Positions 24,078 to 35,746 of a DNA stretch of 64,000 nt are shown one piece after another (positions within the stretch are counted from its first letter, which is position 1; each line of letters starts with the position of its first letter). The position numbers and the translations under genes are program-made. The notes under the pieces are model-generated. The model was not told the origin of the DNA, did not search any database, and worked only from the letters and a program-made list of their open reading frames with translations. The DNA comes from Hymenochaete sp. R1 (taxonomy: Eukaryota > Basidiomycota > Agaricomycetes > Hymenochaetales > Hymenochaetaceae), in NCBI GenBank assembly GCA_019400425.1, contig JAFREE010000009.1:124001-188000 (forward strand). The letters run 5' to 3'.

Positions 24078-24998
24078 ATGACGACCTTGAAAGACCAGAT
24101 CATCCTTGTTATCGGGGGCTCTTCTGGAATAGGCTACGGTGTAGCAAAACAATCCCTCCTCTCTGACGCGTCGCGTGTCATTGTTGCTTCGTCGACTACG
24201 GCCAAGGTCGATAACGCTGTCTCAAGACTCGTCAAGGACGTTGGACCCAGTGCGGAAGGACGCGTTGTGGGCGAAACGGTTGACGCTAGCTCTGGAAAGG
24301 ACGTGCGGAGGTTATTGAACAAGGTCGGAGCGATTGACCATCTAGTGTACACGAGCGGGGACACAATACCGTTCACTTTTTCCGATATCGACCTTGATAC
24401 TGTCAGAAGTACGAATGTCTCACCTTTCTTTACATCTACTTCACTCCTTACTATTGCAATGGTTTTATCCATCAGATGTATTCGACGTCCGCTTCTGGGG
24501 TGCCGTTGAGGCTGCAAAGTCTGCTACAATCAAGACAGGTGGATCCATCACGTTGACGATTGGCCAGTCGTTCAATAGGCCTCCCAAAGGCTGGACCCTG
24601 CCGGCAGCGATACTTGGCGCAGTCGACGCAGCTACACGCGGACTCGCGGTGGATCTTGCACCAAATCGTGTAAACGTCGTCAGCCCGGGCTTGGTGAAGA
24701 CAGAGGTACGCATTGATTTCGTTTAGATGCGACTGCAGCTTGATGTGATTCTGCTATAGATGTGGGATCGGATGGACGCGTCTGTAAGAGAGACAATCTT
24801 CACCGAATCCGAAGAGAAGTTGTTGGTCAAGCATGTCGCGGATGCAGACGAGATCGCCGAGGCCTACATATTTCTTATGAAGTCAGTATGATTCGATTAA
24901 GCTTACCATTTTCATGGAATACTCATTGATTTTCCGGCAGATGCAAGTACATCACAGGACAAAGAATTGAAGTTGATGGAGGCCACGTACTTATCTGA
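24078..24998 (+). CDS. Short-chain dehydrogenase/reductase lacking the usual catalytic tyrosine
   Basis: Four exons give a protein of about 245 residues, the usual SDR size. It starts with the cofactor loop VIGGSSGIGYGVAK and ends with CKYITGQRIEVDGGHVLI, as NAD(P)H-dependent SDRs do. In the active-site region, the Tyr-x3-Lys motif is replaced by PPKGWTLPAAILGAVDAATRG followed by [16 protein letters not shown]. This matches the bacterial PRK07041-like SDR group, where the tyrosine is also absent. Activity may therefore be lost or changed. A paralog at 45998-47004 shares three intron positions. Introns sit after residues RLDTVR-type, after KTE and after FLMK. Substrate and pathway cannot be told from sequence. 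Confidence 0.8.
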
Positions 24999-25395
24999 AA
25001 TTCACGGTTGGTTATCCAAATAAGGGCCTAACAAATGAAATATTGAGAGTTTTATAATGTGTTTGCCAATCTCTCTTGAGTTTGGAATCAGTACAAAGTG
25101 TGGGACAACAATGACGAACTTGAGCCTGAGATGACCATGGCAGTTGATGAAAGATGCGACCGTCAACTTAACAGTGATTAGATAGCGTTCCTGTTGGAGC
25201 TCACTTGGAAAGAGGCGGAGAGGCGAGGGTAGGGAAATGAAAGGATCAAAGAAGGGTATCCACGCTCCAGCTTGCGTCTACAGCAACATGAGAAGGTGCC
25301 AATAAGAAAGTAAGTTGGGATCGATGTTTTTTTTTACATAGTATCGTGAGAATCGATAACTATATAAAAAAATTTTGAGGTCGATCTCTTGCTGT
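24999..25395. other. Intergenic region left of the foldback element
   Basis: About 400 bp of AT-rich sequence with no gene. The last eight bases before the element (25388-25395) partly match the eight bases after it. Confidence 0.4.
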
Positions 25396-25637
25396 CACAG
25401 CAGGCATAGTCGAATGATTTGGCTGGACATATTCGTCAAAAAGCGTGAAATATATGCATTATATGTTTTGGGATTTTTTTGTGTCAATAAATCCCAAAAT
25501 ATATCCTTACTTTGGCAGGGGGATTAGAATATATTTTCGAATTTTAATAACCCTGAAAACCCCAGAACATATAATGAATATATCTCACACTTTTCGATGA
25601 ATATGCTCGGCCAAATGATTCGGCTACGCCTGCTGTG
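25396..25637. mobile_element. MITE-like foldback element with 82-bp terminal inverted repeats
   Basis: The arms 25396-25477 and 25556-25637 are inverted copies of each other, matching at about 69 of 82 positions by eye. They begin with CACAGCAGGC and end with the reverse complement. A 78-nt AT-rich spacer separates them and there is no coding capacity. The differences between arms are mostly transitions, which suggests decay by C-to-T change. The flanks share TGCTGT (25390-25395 and 25640-25645), which could be what remains of an 8-bp target duplication of the hAT type. No transposase or second copy is visible in the window. It was presumably mobilised by an enzyme encoded elsewhere. Confidence 0.8.
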
Positions 25638-25997
25638 TGTGCTGTACACTCCACTCCGAAAACTTTAACCGGTCCGGCCGGAAGGCTTCTTCAGCGCGCT
25701 CATGACATGCCTCTCTCGAAGCTAAAATCGATATTCGAAGGTGAAGCAGCTCTCGAGTCCACCGGACTCATACAAGAGCACGTTGCGGCCCGCTTGGGCT
25801 ATTTGATGAAACGAAATGACCTGTATGTTCATTTGATGGTCGTCGATGTTTCTCCGAGTCGAGGAAGAAGTGGTACCGGTGACTTTCAATTGCAGAGACT
25901 TCTGGCAACATATTTAACTGGAGTATCTCTAACTTCTTCTTGTGCCACTTGATCTCTACCCTACATCTCGGATTGAAAATTCTGCGCTAAAAACGAA
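25638..25997 (+). other. Possible gene fragment beside the foldback element
   Basis: From ATG 25707 the frame codes MPLSKLKSIFEGEAALESTG and IQEHVAARLGYLMKRND, after which a GTATGT donor-like site follows. The segment reads like real protein, but I do not recognise it and find no convincing second exon before the GH28 start at 25998. It may be the remnant of a gene cut by the element. Confidence 0.3.
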
Positions 25998-28347
25998 ATG
26001 TTCCATCGTTCAAATCCAGGATTTCTATTCTTAATTCTCCTCCTAGCAACATCAGCAAAGGCGTGGACGACCCTCACTGTCGCCCACGCAGATGGAGAAG
26101 ACGACTCTCTCGCTTTGCTTGCCGCCATTGAGGCGAAAAATGTCTCCTCAGATGCGACGATCCTTTTCGAGGAGGGCGTGACATACAACATTTACTCCCC
26201 GGTGACATTTCCTGAGTTTACGAATGTGGAAGTCAGTGTACAAGGGAACTTGACGTATCCGGAGGACATCTCGGTCGTTCAGGGTGAGTTTGGTTTTCTT
26301 TTAGAGATCCGAGAAATCGTGTTGATGCGCGTATCGTCTATGTGTATAACAAAGATGCTGTTGCGTCTTCTGTGAGTCATCTTGGACGTTCCTTTGCCGG
26401 AGAATTGAAGGCAGAAACCATTACTTTCAAAGAACTATTCAGGATCTTGGTATGGTACATTTTCGTGTGTACTACAACCTGTCTTGACATTTATTAGGAT
26501 CGCATTCACGGGAGGTACAAATGTCACTCTCCGAGGTTCCAATGACCCTAATTGGGGTTGGATTGATGGACACGGTCAAGCGGTGGGTCCTTTTCCTCTC
26601 GACATTCATGCGCATGATTCTTTTCATTAAAGCGAACGATTCGTCTCGCATTTTAGTGGTGGGACGCACAGAATCAGACAAATAGACCGCATGGAATCGC
26701 GTTCAGTAAGATCAAGGGAGGCATAATCAGGGATATGAAGCTCTGGAAGGTCAGCTGGGGTTGTTTGGCCTGTATGACTCGCCAATCCGATTATTACAGC
26801 CGATTGCGTGGAACTTCGCGACGAGTGGTTCTGATAACTTGCACATCTTCAACAATACTATTTTGGCTTCGTCGACAAATTGGAATTCGGTCAGTAACAT
26901 CGTTGTATAATCGTGACACTATCTCTGAGCCTTTTGAGTCAGGCTTTCCCATTCAATACGCAAGTATTTCGTTTGAAGTCTTGATGGCAATGTCTGAGCC
27001 AAAACAGAGACGGGTTCTCTGCTGGTGGGACAAACTTACTCTTTGAATCCAACTACGTTGTGAACGGTGATGATTGTTTGACGGTTGGGAATGGTGCTGC
27101 GAACATCACGTTCAGGTAATCGTTCCGCCTCGTTTTGCGTGAAGGGACGTTTGGTTGACCATAAGCTTCAGAAACAGCTATTGTAAGCACAATACACATT
27201 GTTCGGGTGAGGTAACTCATGTCAAGGGCCCGAATTGAAGGCGAAGGCGGCCATGGCCTCTCTATTGGATCCTTAGGGGAAGATGGGGATGTCGCAGATG
27301 TACGGAATGTCTTGTAAGTGTTTGGGGGTGTTTTAGTTGACATGTGCATACTTACTTCTCATCCTTAGGATCGAAAACAATTTCATGGTGATGAACTTAG
27401 AAGCACTTCGCTTCACTGTACTAATATATTTCTACGAAGAATAACACCCTTTATGGTGCCCGATTCAAAAGCTGGACAGGAGGTAATGGGGTAGCCAAAA
27501 AGTGACCTTAAGCTGTTTCGAAATATCAGCCAATTTTTCTCAATTTACTTTCAGCATCACCTGGAAAGATATTACATTCAACAATGTGCGAATGCCAGTA
27601 AGTAAACACACTTGTGAACATCTGGAGAACGAGCTGAAAATTAACAATCGTAGATTTATGTGACGCAAAAGTATAGTAGTTTTTTGACGAAGCCACTCTA
27701 ATTGGAAACTGACCAATATATATTTCCTATAGCTACTGGGATCAAGGCGTACGTTGTCAAATAATTCTCTTTTCGAATCTTTGTGCTAACACGCTCTTCC
27801 CACAGGTCGGACCTAAACCGAACAGCACTTCGACCAATGAAACGCACATTGAAGATTTTCTCTTTCACAACTTTACTGGGACTATTAACGAGTACTATGA
27901 TCCGTCCAAGATTCTTTATACAAGTTCGACTGAACCAAGGGTAAAAAATTAGTGCGACGGATTACTTCGAAGGATCATGCGTCAGCGATCCTTGTTGGTA
28001 TACTGTGGCGAATGCTACTGGAAGGGAGGTAATCATATTTGACCTGTATCCAAACACCAGTACGTCTCCATGTACACCGCTTATGTGCCATACAGACGCT
28101 CAACGTCCATACGCATACGCCTCCGAACACATAGCTTCAAACGTCGTCGTGAAAGATATCCACGCAGTGACGAACTCGGGTGCCCAAGTGGCGGTCCTAT
28201 GCAATCCGGATGCGGTGAGGAGATTGGCTTCCCGATATCCGTCCTCCACTTACGCGCATTTTATTCATGCTCTTCGTACAGATATCTAATGATGTCGGAT
28301 TTGTGTGCGAGGATGGACCATTTGAGCCAACCGCAGCGGGATTTTAA
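25998..28347 (+). CDS. Secreted glycoside hydrolase family 28 (exo-polygalacturonase-like)
   Basis: The protein begins with a signal peptide (FLFLILLLATSAKAW) and a pectin-lyase-fold repeat region. The GH28 landmarks are present in order: NTDGFS, GDDCLTVG, GGHGLSIGSLG and ARFKSWTG. They correspond to the family motifs NTDG, DD, GHG and RIK, supplying the three catalytic aspartates and the histidine and lysine. Known members cleave polygalacturonan or rhamnogalacturonan in the plant cell wall. About ten exons are needed. The NTDG codons are joined across an intron with a GC donor at 26960-27007. The C-terminus ends FVCEDGPFEPTAAGF at 28347. The aldo/keto reductase gene is convergent just downstream. 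Endo or exo action is not certain; the layout favours exo. Confidence 0.85.
26960..27007 (+). other. GC-AG intron inside the GH28 NTDG motif
   Basis: The 48-nt intron starts GCAAGT, the usual form of GC donors, and ends ACAG. It joins AAT-AC with A-GAC-GGG-TTC to give Asn-Thr-Asp-Gly-Phe. No GT site nearby restores the motif. Confidence 0.75.
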
Positions 28348-28547
28348 TGTTCCTTGTTCCTGAAGGGTTGGGGCGAGTGCTCCTTTTCATGACTTTACAC
28401 CGCCTTACCTACCTTACCCAACCCAAATGAATGATAACAGTACCTGACTAATCTGAGCGTATAGCTAGATTTGTCCCGTATACCCGCTTGAATATGAATG
28501 ATGAGGGAATGGTTCAGTATGTATCATAGTATCATAGAGCCTCGCTC

Positions 28548-30089
28548 TCAGTCGACATCCACAGGATCCCACGTAACGCTTCCATCTCTTCCTCTATCAA
28601 GCCCATCCAATGCCTGAATCTCGTCTTCACCCAACACCAAATCATCCCCGAACACCTCTGCGTTCTCGCGTATCCTATCTGCGTTGTTAGACTTGGGTAG
28701 CGGTACGTATCCTTTCTGCAGGGCGTATCGTATCAGCACCTGTGCTCGCGTCTTGGGTGCATGCTGCCAACAATGCCGAGGGGGAGAGTGGGCAGAAGGT
28801 AAATCCAAGATTAGTATACCACTCAGATATCGAAAGGGAACAATCTGGAGGAGTGTATGGTACATATGGCAGGGTACATGTACATACATTCTGAGCAATC
28901 TGCTGGACGACCGGGTCATTGAAGAGTGATCGCCCGCCATCCGTCTCTCCGGCGCGCGCAAGCGGTGAATATGCCTGCACGACTATGTCATTTTTACGAC
29001 AGTAGTCTACGATCGGGCGCTGTTGGTTGTAGGGATGAAGCTAAGACAAAATTGGACACGTCATTTTTATGAAGTTCGTTTGAATTGAACATGATTGAAG
29101 GTCATGATCTGACGAGGATAGAAAGGACATAAGAGCCCACCTCGATCTGATTAACAGCTGGCGTCTCAAGGCCTGCTTCGCGGATCTCTTCAAGGTGTTT
29201 TACACCACTTTTAAGCATGTTTTGTAAGCTTTCTCAACTTTATTTTTCCCTTAAACAACGAGTGTATCGACTCACTAATTTGACACCCCCACCGCACGAA
29301 TTTTCCCCTCGCCCCTCGCATGCAGAAGAGCCCTGTACGCCTCAAGCCGCCTTTCCTTTCCCGAAAGCGGAGAATGTATGAGGTATAGGTCAAGATACGC
29401 TACCGGTGGAGCCCATCACAGTATGCGTTCAAAGCCGAGGGAAGCCAGATGAACCAAAGCCAAGGGGAAGAAAAAATGAGAAGGAGTCAGAAAAAAAGCG
29501 CGAACGCGGATGAGCTGAAAAGAGGTAGGGACTCACAGAATCCGAACTTGGCTAACGACGCATCGACATGGGCAAGCGTGGATGCATAACCATGGTCGGG
29601 GTGATATATCTTCGTTGCTAAGTCGTCGCCATTCGTGGAGTGAAGTTAAGAACGAACGTTTGCCAGTGAAAGCCCGCGTCAGCGTCGACCTGAAGATGCA
29701 CCAACATTGAAGAAGGAAGTGGAAGTCCCCCTCACACTCACTGATAAACACCTCATTACGGGGTACCCCGCTCTCCCTCACCGCCTTCCCCACCTCGGCC
29801 TCATTATGATAATACTCCGCGCTGTCAATATGCCTAAAAGAACCCAAAAATTGTTGAATATCGGGTCCGCATACTAAGAACAGCGAAAAACAAAGTCAAA
29901 AAGTCTCGCTCACCGATATCCAGCCGCCAAGGCAGCACCGCAAGCGGGAGCACAGTCATCGTTCTCAAAGACGCCAAAGCCTAGCACAGGCATCTCTATC
30001 ATCATCGACGACTCGGATGGCAGAGCGCGAATAGAGACGGTTGAGCTGAGCGTCAGTTCCGTTCTTGGATCGTATGCATTGGAGGACAT
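28548..30089 (-). CDS. Aldo/keto reductase
   Basis: Six exons can be joined in frame on the minus strand. The product starts [12 protein letters not shown] and has PVLGFGVFE, then [76 protein letters not shown] and [12 protein letters not shown]. These supply the AKR catalytic tetrad: Asp and Tyr in the second block, Lys in the third, His in LYLIHSP. The PKSNN block is the NADPH-binding loop. Members reduce aldehydes, ketones or sugars using NADPH in the cytosol. Length of about 290 residues is normal. It sits between a GH28 gene and a leftover GH28 3' end, so a role in galacturonate or sugar metabolism is possible but only inferred from position. Confidence 0.87.
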
Positions 30090-30265
30090 GGCGGTATGAT
30101 AGTTGATTCAGAAGATAATGTGTGTGTCGGTCGGTCGGTATTGAGTCGGAACGACGCGATGCGGTATAAGAGTATAAGCATTCCCATACCATGAATTTTC
30201 AATGCCCGCCTCCAAGTTCCACCATCCCGTTTGTGCATTTGGCTCATACTCGGTGTGTACTACAG

Positions 30266-30340
30266 ACATCCAATGATGACGGATTCGTGTGCCAGAACGG
30301 ACCCTGTGGGTCAACTCCAGAATTCATACGCTTTTTCTGA
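30266..30340 (+). pseudogene. Leftover last exon and 3' flank of a second GH28 gene
   Basis: After an acceptor-like CTACAG, the frame reads TSNDDGFVCQNGPCGSTPEF and stops at 30338-30340. It parallels the last exon of the GH28 gene (ISNDVGFVCEDGPFEPTAAGF). Similarity continues into the 3' flank: both have ACCGCCTTACCT about 80-90 bp later, and a GGTTAAGGCGAAG/GGTTGGGGCGAG stretch. No upstream GH28 exons are present; the aldo/keto reductase promoter occupies that place. Confidence 0.65.
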
Positions 30341-30911
30341 TATTCCTTGGACCTTGTTCCGGTGCAATTGCCTGTGCCTATGAGGGGTTAAGGCGAAGTA
30401 TCTTGGCCTTATGATAGCACACCGCCTTACCTGCCTTTTTATTCGATAATCAAACCTGATTTAGGTGTGTAATGACCGGGTGTGTTTCTTTTGCATGTGA
30501 ATGATGATGAGCATGGTCCGAGAGAGAGCCCGAGACTGGGTGAGTGAGGTGAGGAGGTTCAGGTTAGCTTAGCTCGGTCTCCGCGACGACCAGGTTCATA
30601 GCCTTGCCTTCTGTCCACGCACGCTCTCGCACACATTGTAATATCCCTCCATCATCCATCTGCCAAACTTCCACCATCAGAATTGAGCTTATGAAATAAT
30701 AGAGAGACGCACGGACGAGTCACTTAGTGCTAATTCCAATTGGTTTTTAGCTGCGGCCCATTTCCGAAAGACCATGTGTGGGTGGGGAGATATAAAAGAC
30801 GAGCGCGCTTCCGAGTGGGCGGAGCAACAGTCATCTCACCCTTCATGCCTCCCTCTTTCGGTCTACTAGCTTCTGTCTATCGAGCTACGACTGCTTGCGT
30901 CTGACTCTGCA
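30341..30911 (+). promoter_or_regulatory. Intergenic region with TATA box of the large Zn-cluster gene
   Basis: About 570 bp without a gene. TATAAAAG at 30791-30798 lies 114 bp upstream of the ATG at 30912, in a GA-rich context. Confidence 0.5.
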
Positions 30912-33900
30912 ATGGACGGCGATAGCATGGAAGGCATGTCTGACTCGCGCAAGACGACGTTCGTGAGGAAGGGGAAACGCTCGGTCAAGGAGAAGTATGC
31001 ACGCCAGGCGTGTGCACAGTGCAGAAAGGGGTAGGTCTACTTTGTCAGAGAGCGAAGTTTATATATTTAATCATGCTACGTTATATATTGCAGAAAGACC
31101 AAATGCGATGGCACTAAGCCCACCTGTGAGCGATGCCAGAAGACAGGGCATGAGGTGGGTCTCTTACATGCTTTTTTTATCTGAAAAGCACCAACTTACT
31201 GTCCCCTTTTCATTACCTGTTATACGTGTATCATGACGACGGACGTGTAGTGTGTATGGACGAACGAAGACAACCGTCGTCCGCTCACCCGGGATCATGA
31301 ACGGGCACTCAAGAACCAGAACGCACTCTTACGCGCGGAAGTCGACCGCCTCAGTCGAGAAGTTCTTTCTCTCAGACTTCAAGTCGTCGAGGATGTGGAT
31401 GGGAGCTCAGGCGCAAGCGCAAGGTCAAGTTCGGGCGCTTTGCTTGAGGACGGATCATCACCGAATACGAAGTCCGATGGTGTTTCTACAGGTGTTGGGG
31501 ACGGGAACGGCGCCGGGCTTAGAAAAAGTCCGGATGCCAACCTTGCCTCTGTCAGCGCTCATGCTGTTCGTTCATCATTACTTTGTGCAAACTCAATACC
31601 GACTCAACCACCTCTTCAGATGATCATCGGGCAAGCTGGTTCGAGCACTTGGGGAAATTTGCCAATTGACGATCTTGGTGGTGATGCGTTTGCGTTTGGG
31701 CGAGTCGCGAGCGATAGTGAGGGTGTGTTTGGGAGCTCGGAGGGGGAAATGGATAGTGGGTCTGATGGAGGAAGCGAGGGATCGGATAGCGACGAGGATG
31801 TGGACGAGGCGCTTGCGAGTCCTACGAAGAAGCTATTTGTGAGTGGCCCGCAAAGTTCTTCCCGCACTCTACTCGAGGCTGAAAAGCGATTGTGGAGACC
31901 GAGCAAGATGATTTCTATCAGTACGGGTTGACTTCTGTCTTTCGACTGAGGAGACAAGCGTCTCTTGTAAAGGTCCGTCAGGAAAGGATTCCCGTTCTGA
32001 AACCAAAGGACGGATACGACTCCTTGTCGTCGTCTCCCGAGCAGCACCTGCACCCAATGCACAATTCAAATGCGATGGGCCATGCGTGTCAGCCCTTCCA
32101 TTCGGATTCATCTCGGCCCCCAACTCGCCGCAAACGAGGTCGTCCACGGAAGGCTCCTCCACGGTCACTTGTGTCTGTGATAACCCACCGTCATCGTCTT
32201 TTGAACGGTAATGAGGATGCGTGGAAGGGGTGTCATTGTCCGAGCGAATGCTGGAAGGAATGGCTGCCGGAGAGTGTACCTTTGTCTCGCTCAGAGCATG
32301 ACCTGTGAGACCGATTCTTACTCTCTTATACTCGATTCCCGAAAAAAAAAACTTACGCGCCACTTCTTAGCCTCATCGATCGATTCTTCTTCTTCAGCGT
32401 CTCATGGTGTATGAGGGTAATCCCTGAATACTTTCTACGGGACATGTACTCGTACTTGCACCCAGAAGTGCCGAGGCCTCACACGCATATACAATCTCGA
32501 AACGGGTCATCCCCACATCTCCCACATTACTCTCCGATGCTTCACAATAGCGTCTTAGCAGTCGCGAGTGCATTTTCAACAAATCCGGAGATTCGCAGGA
32601 ACGAAACCCGGAACCGCTTTGCGGACGAGGCCAAATCATACATCGAAGAAGAGTGTTCGAGGCCGAACATCAGTACAGTCCAAGCCCTCGGACTCCTTGC
32701 AAGTTACTACAGCGGCCTGGGCAAGCAGACGCTGGGTTTCATGTATTTCGGTACGCAAAGAACCTCACGCGTCAATCTAATCTACCACATCTCTAAACAA
32801 AGAACCTTAGGCATGTCGGCCCGTATCGCTCAGGCGCTTGGCCTATGCGCAGATTGCAGCTCGCTGCTTCGCTCGGGCCGACTTTGCGCGAGTCAGGCTC
32901 TGGACCGTGTTTGGGCGTACCATATGGGCGTCGCACAGGATGCGTGTTGGAGCTTGTACGTTGGACGGGAGTGTGGGTTCACTGTTGCGCTTCCGGACGG
33001 TTCACATAGAGCACAGACGCATTCACGTACAAACGAGTCGGAGGCGGAGCTCAAGTCCAGCGTGAACAACGGTGTCGATGTCTCGTCCATCTCGATCGAG
33101 GATCCGTTATATCTCAGTATTTTGGCTGGTAATGGTGCGGGTGAGAGGCTTGACATGCTGACTTGGCGCTCGACTGGGGTGCAAGAAGGTGTTGACGCCG
33201 ATGAGTTCCCGAACACGAAGGTCTTTACAGCTTTCCAACGGACATGCCAACTGATGCGGATCAGTAGAATGGTGATGAACCTCATGTGAGCATGTCTTAG
33301 CTGTTTAGAGATTTTCACTCCTGAAAGTTTTGCTTCTTTGACAGGAATAGGCTCGCGACAGCGACCAACGGTACTGAGATTAAGCTTATGGTTGCTGATA
33401 TCGAGTACGTCCTCTTTACTCTGCTATGAAATCCGGCCGCAAAGTTACTCATTCTTCCCGATGGGCCTCTTGTAGCATCCAACTCGACGCATGGCGCCAG
33501 GACCTTCCGCCCGAGCTCAGACTGACGCCTGCTAACGAGAAAGCCGCATACCCACATAAGCTAATGATGCACGCTGCGTTTTGGTGGCAGCGTATTCTCC
33601 TGCATCGGCCCTTCTACCAACGCCACCGTGCGCAGTTTGTCGATTCTAAATTCAGCGTCGCAGTCAGTATCATTTCCACCTGTCATTTCTTAACGCCTAT
33701 ACTGATCCTATATATCTCCCTCCCGTTTGTCCTCCGTTTGATGGCTCTTGACGTGTTGTGGATTATTAGAGATGCGACACCGCCGCGAAAGAGGTGTTAC
33801 ACGTTCTCCAGCTCTGGCGTGCCATCTACGGCTCAGTCCGCTACTCCCCCATCACACTCATCCAAGCCATCTTCGCCGCAGGCACCATCAATATCCTGCA

Positions 33901-35035
33901 ATCCATCCAGGCCGCCGAAGGCAGACGACACGCGATCGTGAGCCAGGCAACGGCGCTTGAGAACCTCGAGGAGTTGATTGGCTTTCTGTGGGAGTGTGCG
34001 GAGAGCTGGGAGTGCGCGAGGAGGATTGCGGAGACGTTTGAGAGGCTGTTGGGGGAGCAGAGGAAGGCTGGGGAGGGCAAGTATGGAGTGGTTAGGGCGA
34101 GGCGGAGGGAAAGGGCTGGGAGGCAGAGTAAGAGGCGGAAGAGCGAAGTTGAAGTTGCTGCTTCGGGATCGGAACGGGACTTGGGAGCGTCATCGAGGTC
34201 TCAAGAAATTGGACGTTTTCCCGGTCAAAGGAAGACATTTTGTTCTTGTTCTCCTCCCGAGGCGGCTCGCTCTCACGAGAGTGATAGCGAACAAGCACTT
34301 CATCTCATTTCGAACGGCATTGGTGGCCATTATAGTACACAGACACAGCCTACCATATCTGTTACCACCACTCCATCACAGCCCTTCCGCCTGGGCCTTC
34401 TTTCGGAGTCGGGTTCGTACGCCTCGACCTCACATGCGCCAGCTCCTTTCAAAACAGTTTCGGACAGCACAGTTCCCCCGAATTCCGAGTCCCCGTCCTC
34501 ATACACGAGCCTTGATCCCGGAACGAGTATCACAGACGCACTCGACTCCGACCTCGACTTTGATTTCGACTTTGATTTCGGCGTCGACTGGAACGAGTTG
34601 TTTAAATTTAGGTCTGGGAACGGGCCTGGGGCTGGGGCTGGGACTGGGATAGGGGCGTTCTCTTTGGATGAGAACGCTAACGGCGGTACTATGCCGGCGA
34701 TTATGAACGTGGGCGCGGATGTGGACACGAACTTGGATGTCGCCATGCCTGGGATGCGGCTCATGGATGCGACCGCCTTGAGTCTGGGGGCTTATGGAAC
34801 CAGTACGGGTACTGGTGACTGGTGTTTTGCGGGCACGGGCACGGGCACGGGCTCTGATTCAGAGGGGTTTGTAGGTGGTGGTGGTGGTGGTGGTGGTGTT
34901 CGTGAGGGTGCATATGGACAGTCTGAGATGGATATTTTGAGCGATGGGGAGTACCTTGACAATGATACGAATGCTCTACTGGAGTTGATGATGGCGTTGG
35001 CTGATACGAATCAAGGCGATCCCAATTCCAGGTGA
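30912..35035 (+). CDS. Large Zn(II)2Cys6 transcription factor (nit-4/xylanase-regulator-like layout)
   Basis: The zinc cluster is ACAQCRKGKTKCDGTKPTC with ERCQKTGHEC, built from three exons. A leucine-zipper-like stretch follows (NQNALLRAEVDRLSREVLSL). An acidic Ser-rich region and the exon with DDFYQYGLTSVFRL come next; a 59-nt intron (31839-31897) restores the frame there. The regulatory domain includes LIDRFFFFSVSWCMRVIPEY, STVQALGLLASYYSGLGKQT and GMSARIAQALGLCADC, the signature of Fungal_trans regulators in the nit-4-like group. The C-terminal 350 residues are Ser/Gly/Asp-rich, with a run of Gly near 34880. The product should be a nuclear activator or repressor. Its nearness to GH28 and the reductase raises the chance that it controls carbon use, which is inference. 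Confidence 0.83.
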
Positions 35036-35746
35036 ATGTCCAGTTCAACTTCTTGTTTTCTCTCTCTCTCTTGTCAACTTATAGTATTATAGCATACCAT
35101 CATCTGTACAATACATATGGAACACATGCACGGCTCAACTCATTAATATATTAGTAAATACAAGCATCTCTAGATATATCCATCTGCACGCACAAGAAGT
35201 CCAAGGGAAAGGGAAAATAAACTACTATGGCGTCCGTCGCGCCGTTGTCTCGGTCATTATATGCATCTCATCTGCTCTGTTCCGCGAGAATATGAAGGTG
35301 GAAGAGGAAGAAGAGGCTGCCGGCGTCGCGACGCGCGATGATGAACTTCCTTCGTTGCTCTCGTCGTCAACGACAACGCACATGCATACGCACTACGCAC
35401 CAACCGCTCCCATGATCTGATCTCTTAGCCTTACTTACACTTACACCATCATCACCATCGCATGCGGGACAGCGCCTCAGCCGTGTGATGTACCGCCCAG
35501 CGCTTTAGATTCGCTGACAATTCTACCCATCTTTCCCTTTCCTTAAGCTTTATCCCTCTCTCCCTCTCTCTTCGGCGTTCCTTTCCTTTCTTTGTTCCTT
35601 GTCGACTTCGGACTCGAGACAGCCGGCGGCGGAGTGAATTGTTTCTGTACTCGTATCATCGTTTTTTATTATTGGTAGACGTCGGTAGAAGGGAGGGATA
35701 GAGTGTGTCCGTCCGGGACACGGCGCCGCTACAACGTACACGTACC
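35036..35746. other. Intergenic region
   Basis: About 710 bp. Pyrimidine-rich tracts (CTCTCTC near 35065 and 35550-35600) precede the next gene and are typical of fungal promoters. No gene seen. Confidence 0.45.

Noticed and set aside
32411..33289. The 292-codon frame as a separate gene
   Set aside because: Splice joints on both sides connect it in phase to the zinc cluster upstream and the regulatory tail downstream, so it is part of one transcription factor.
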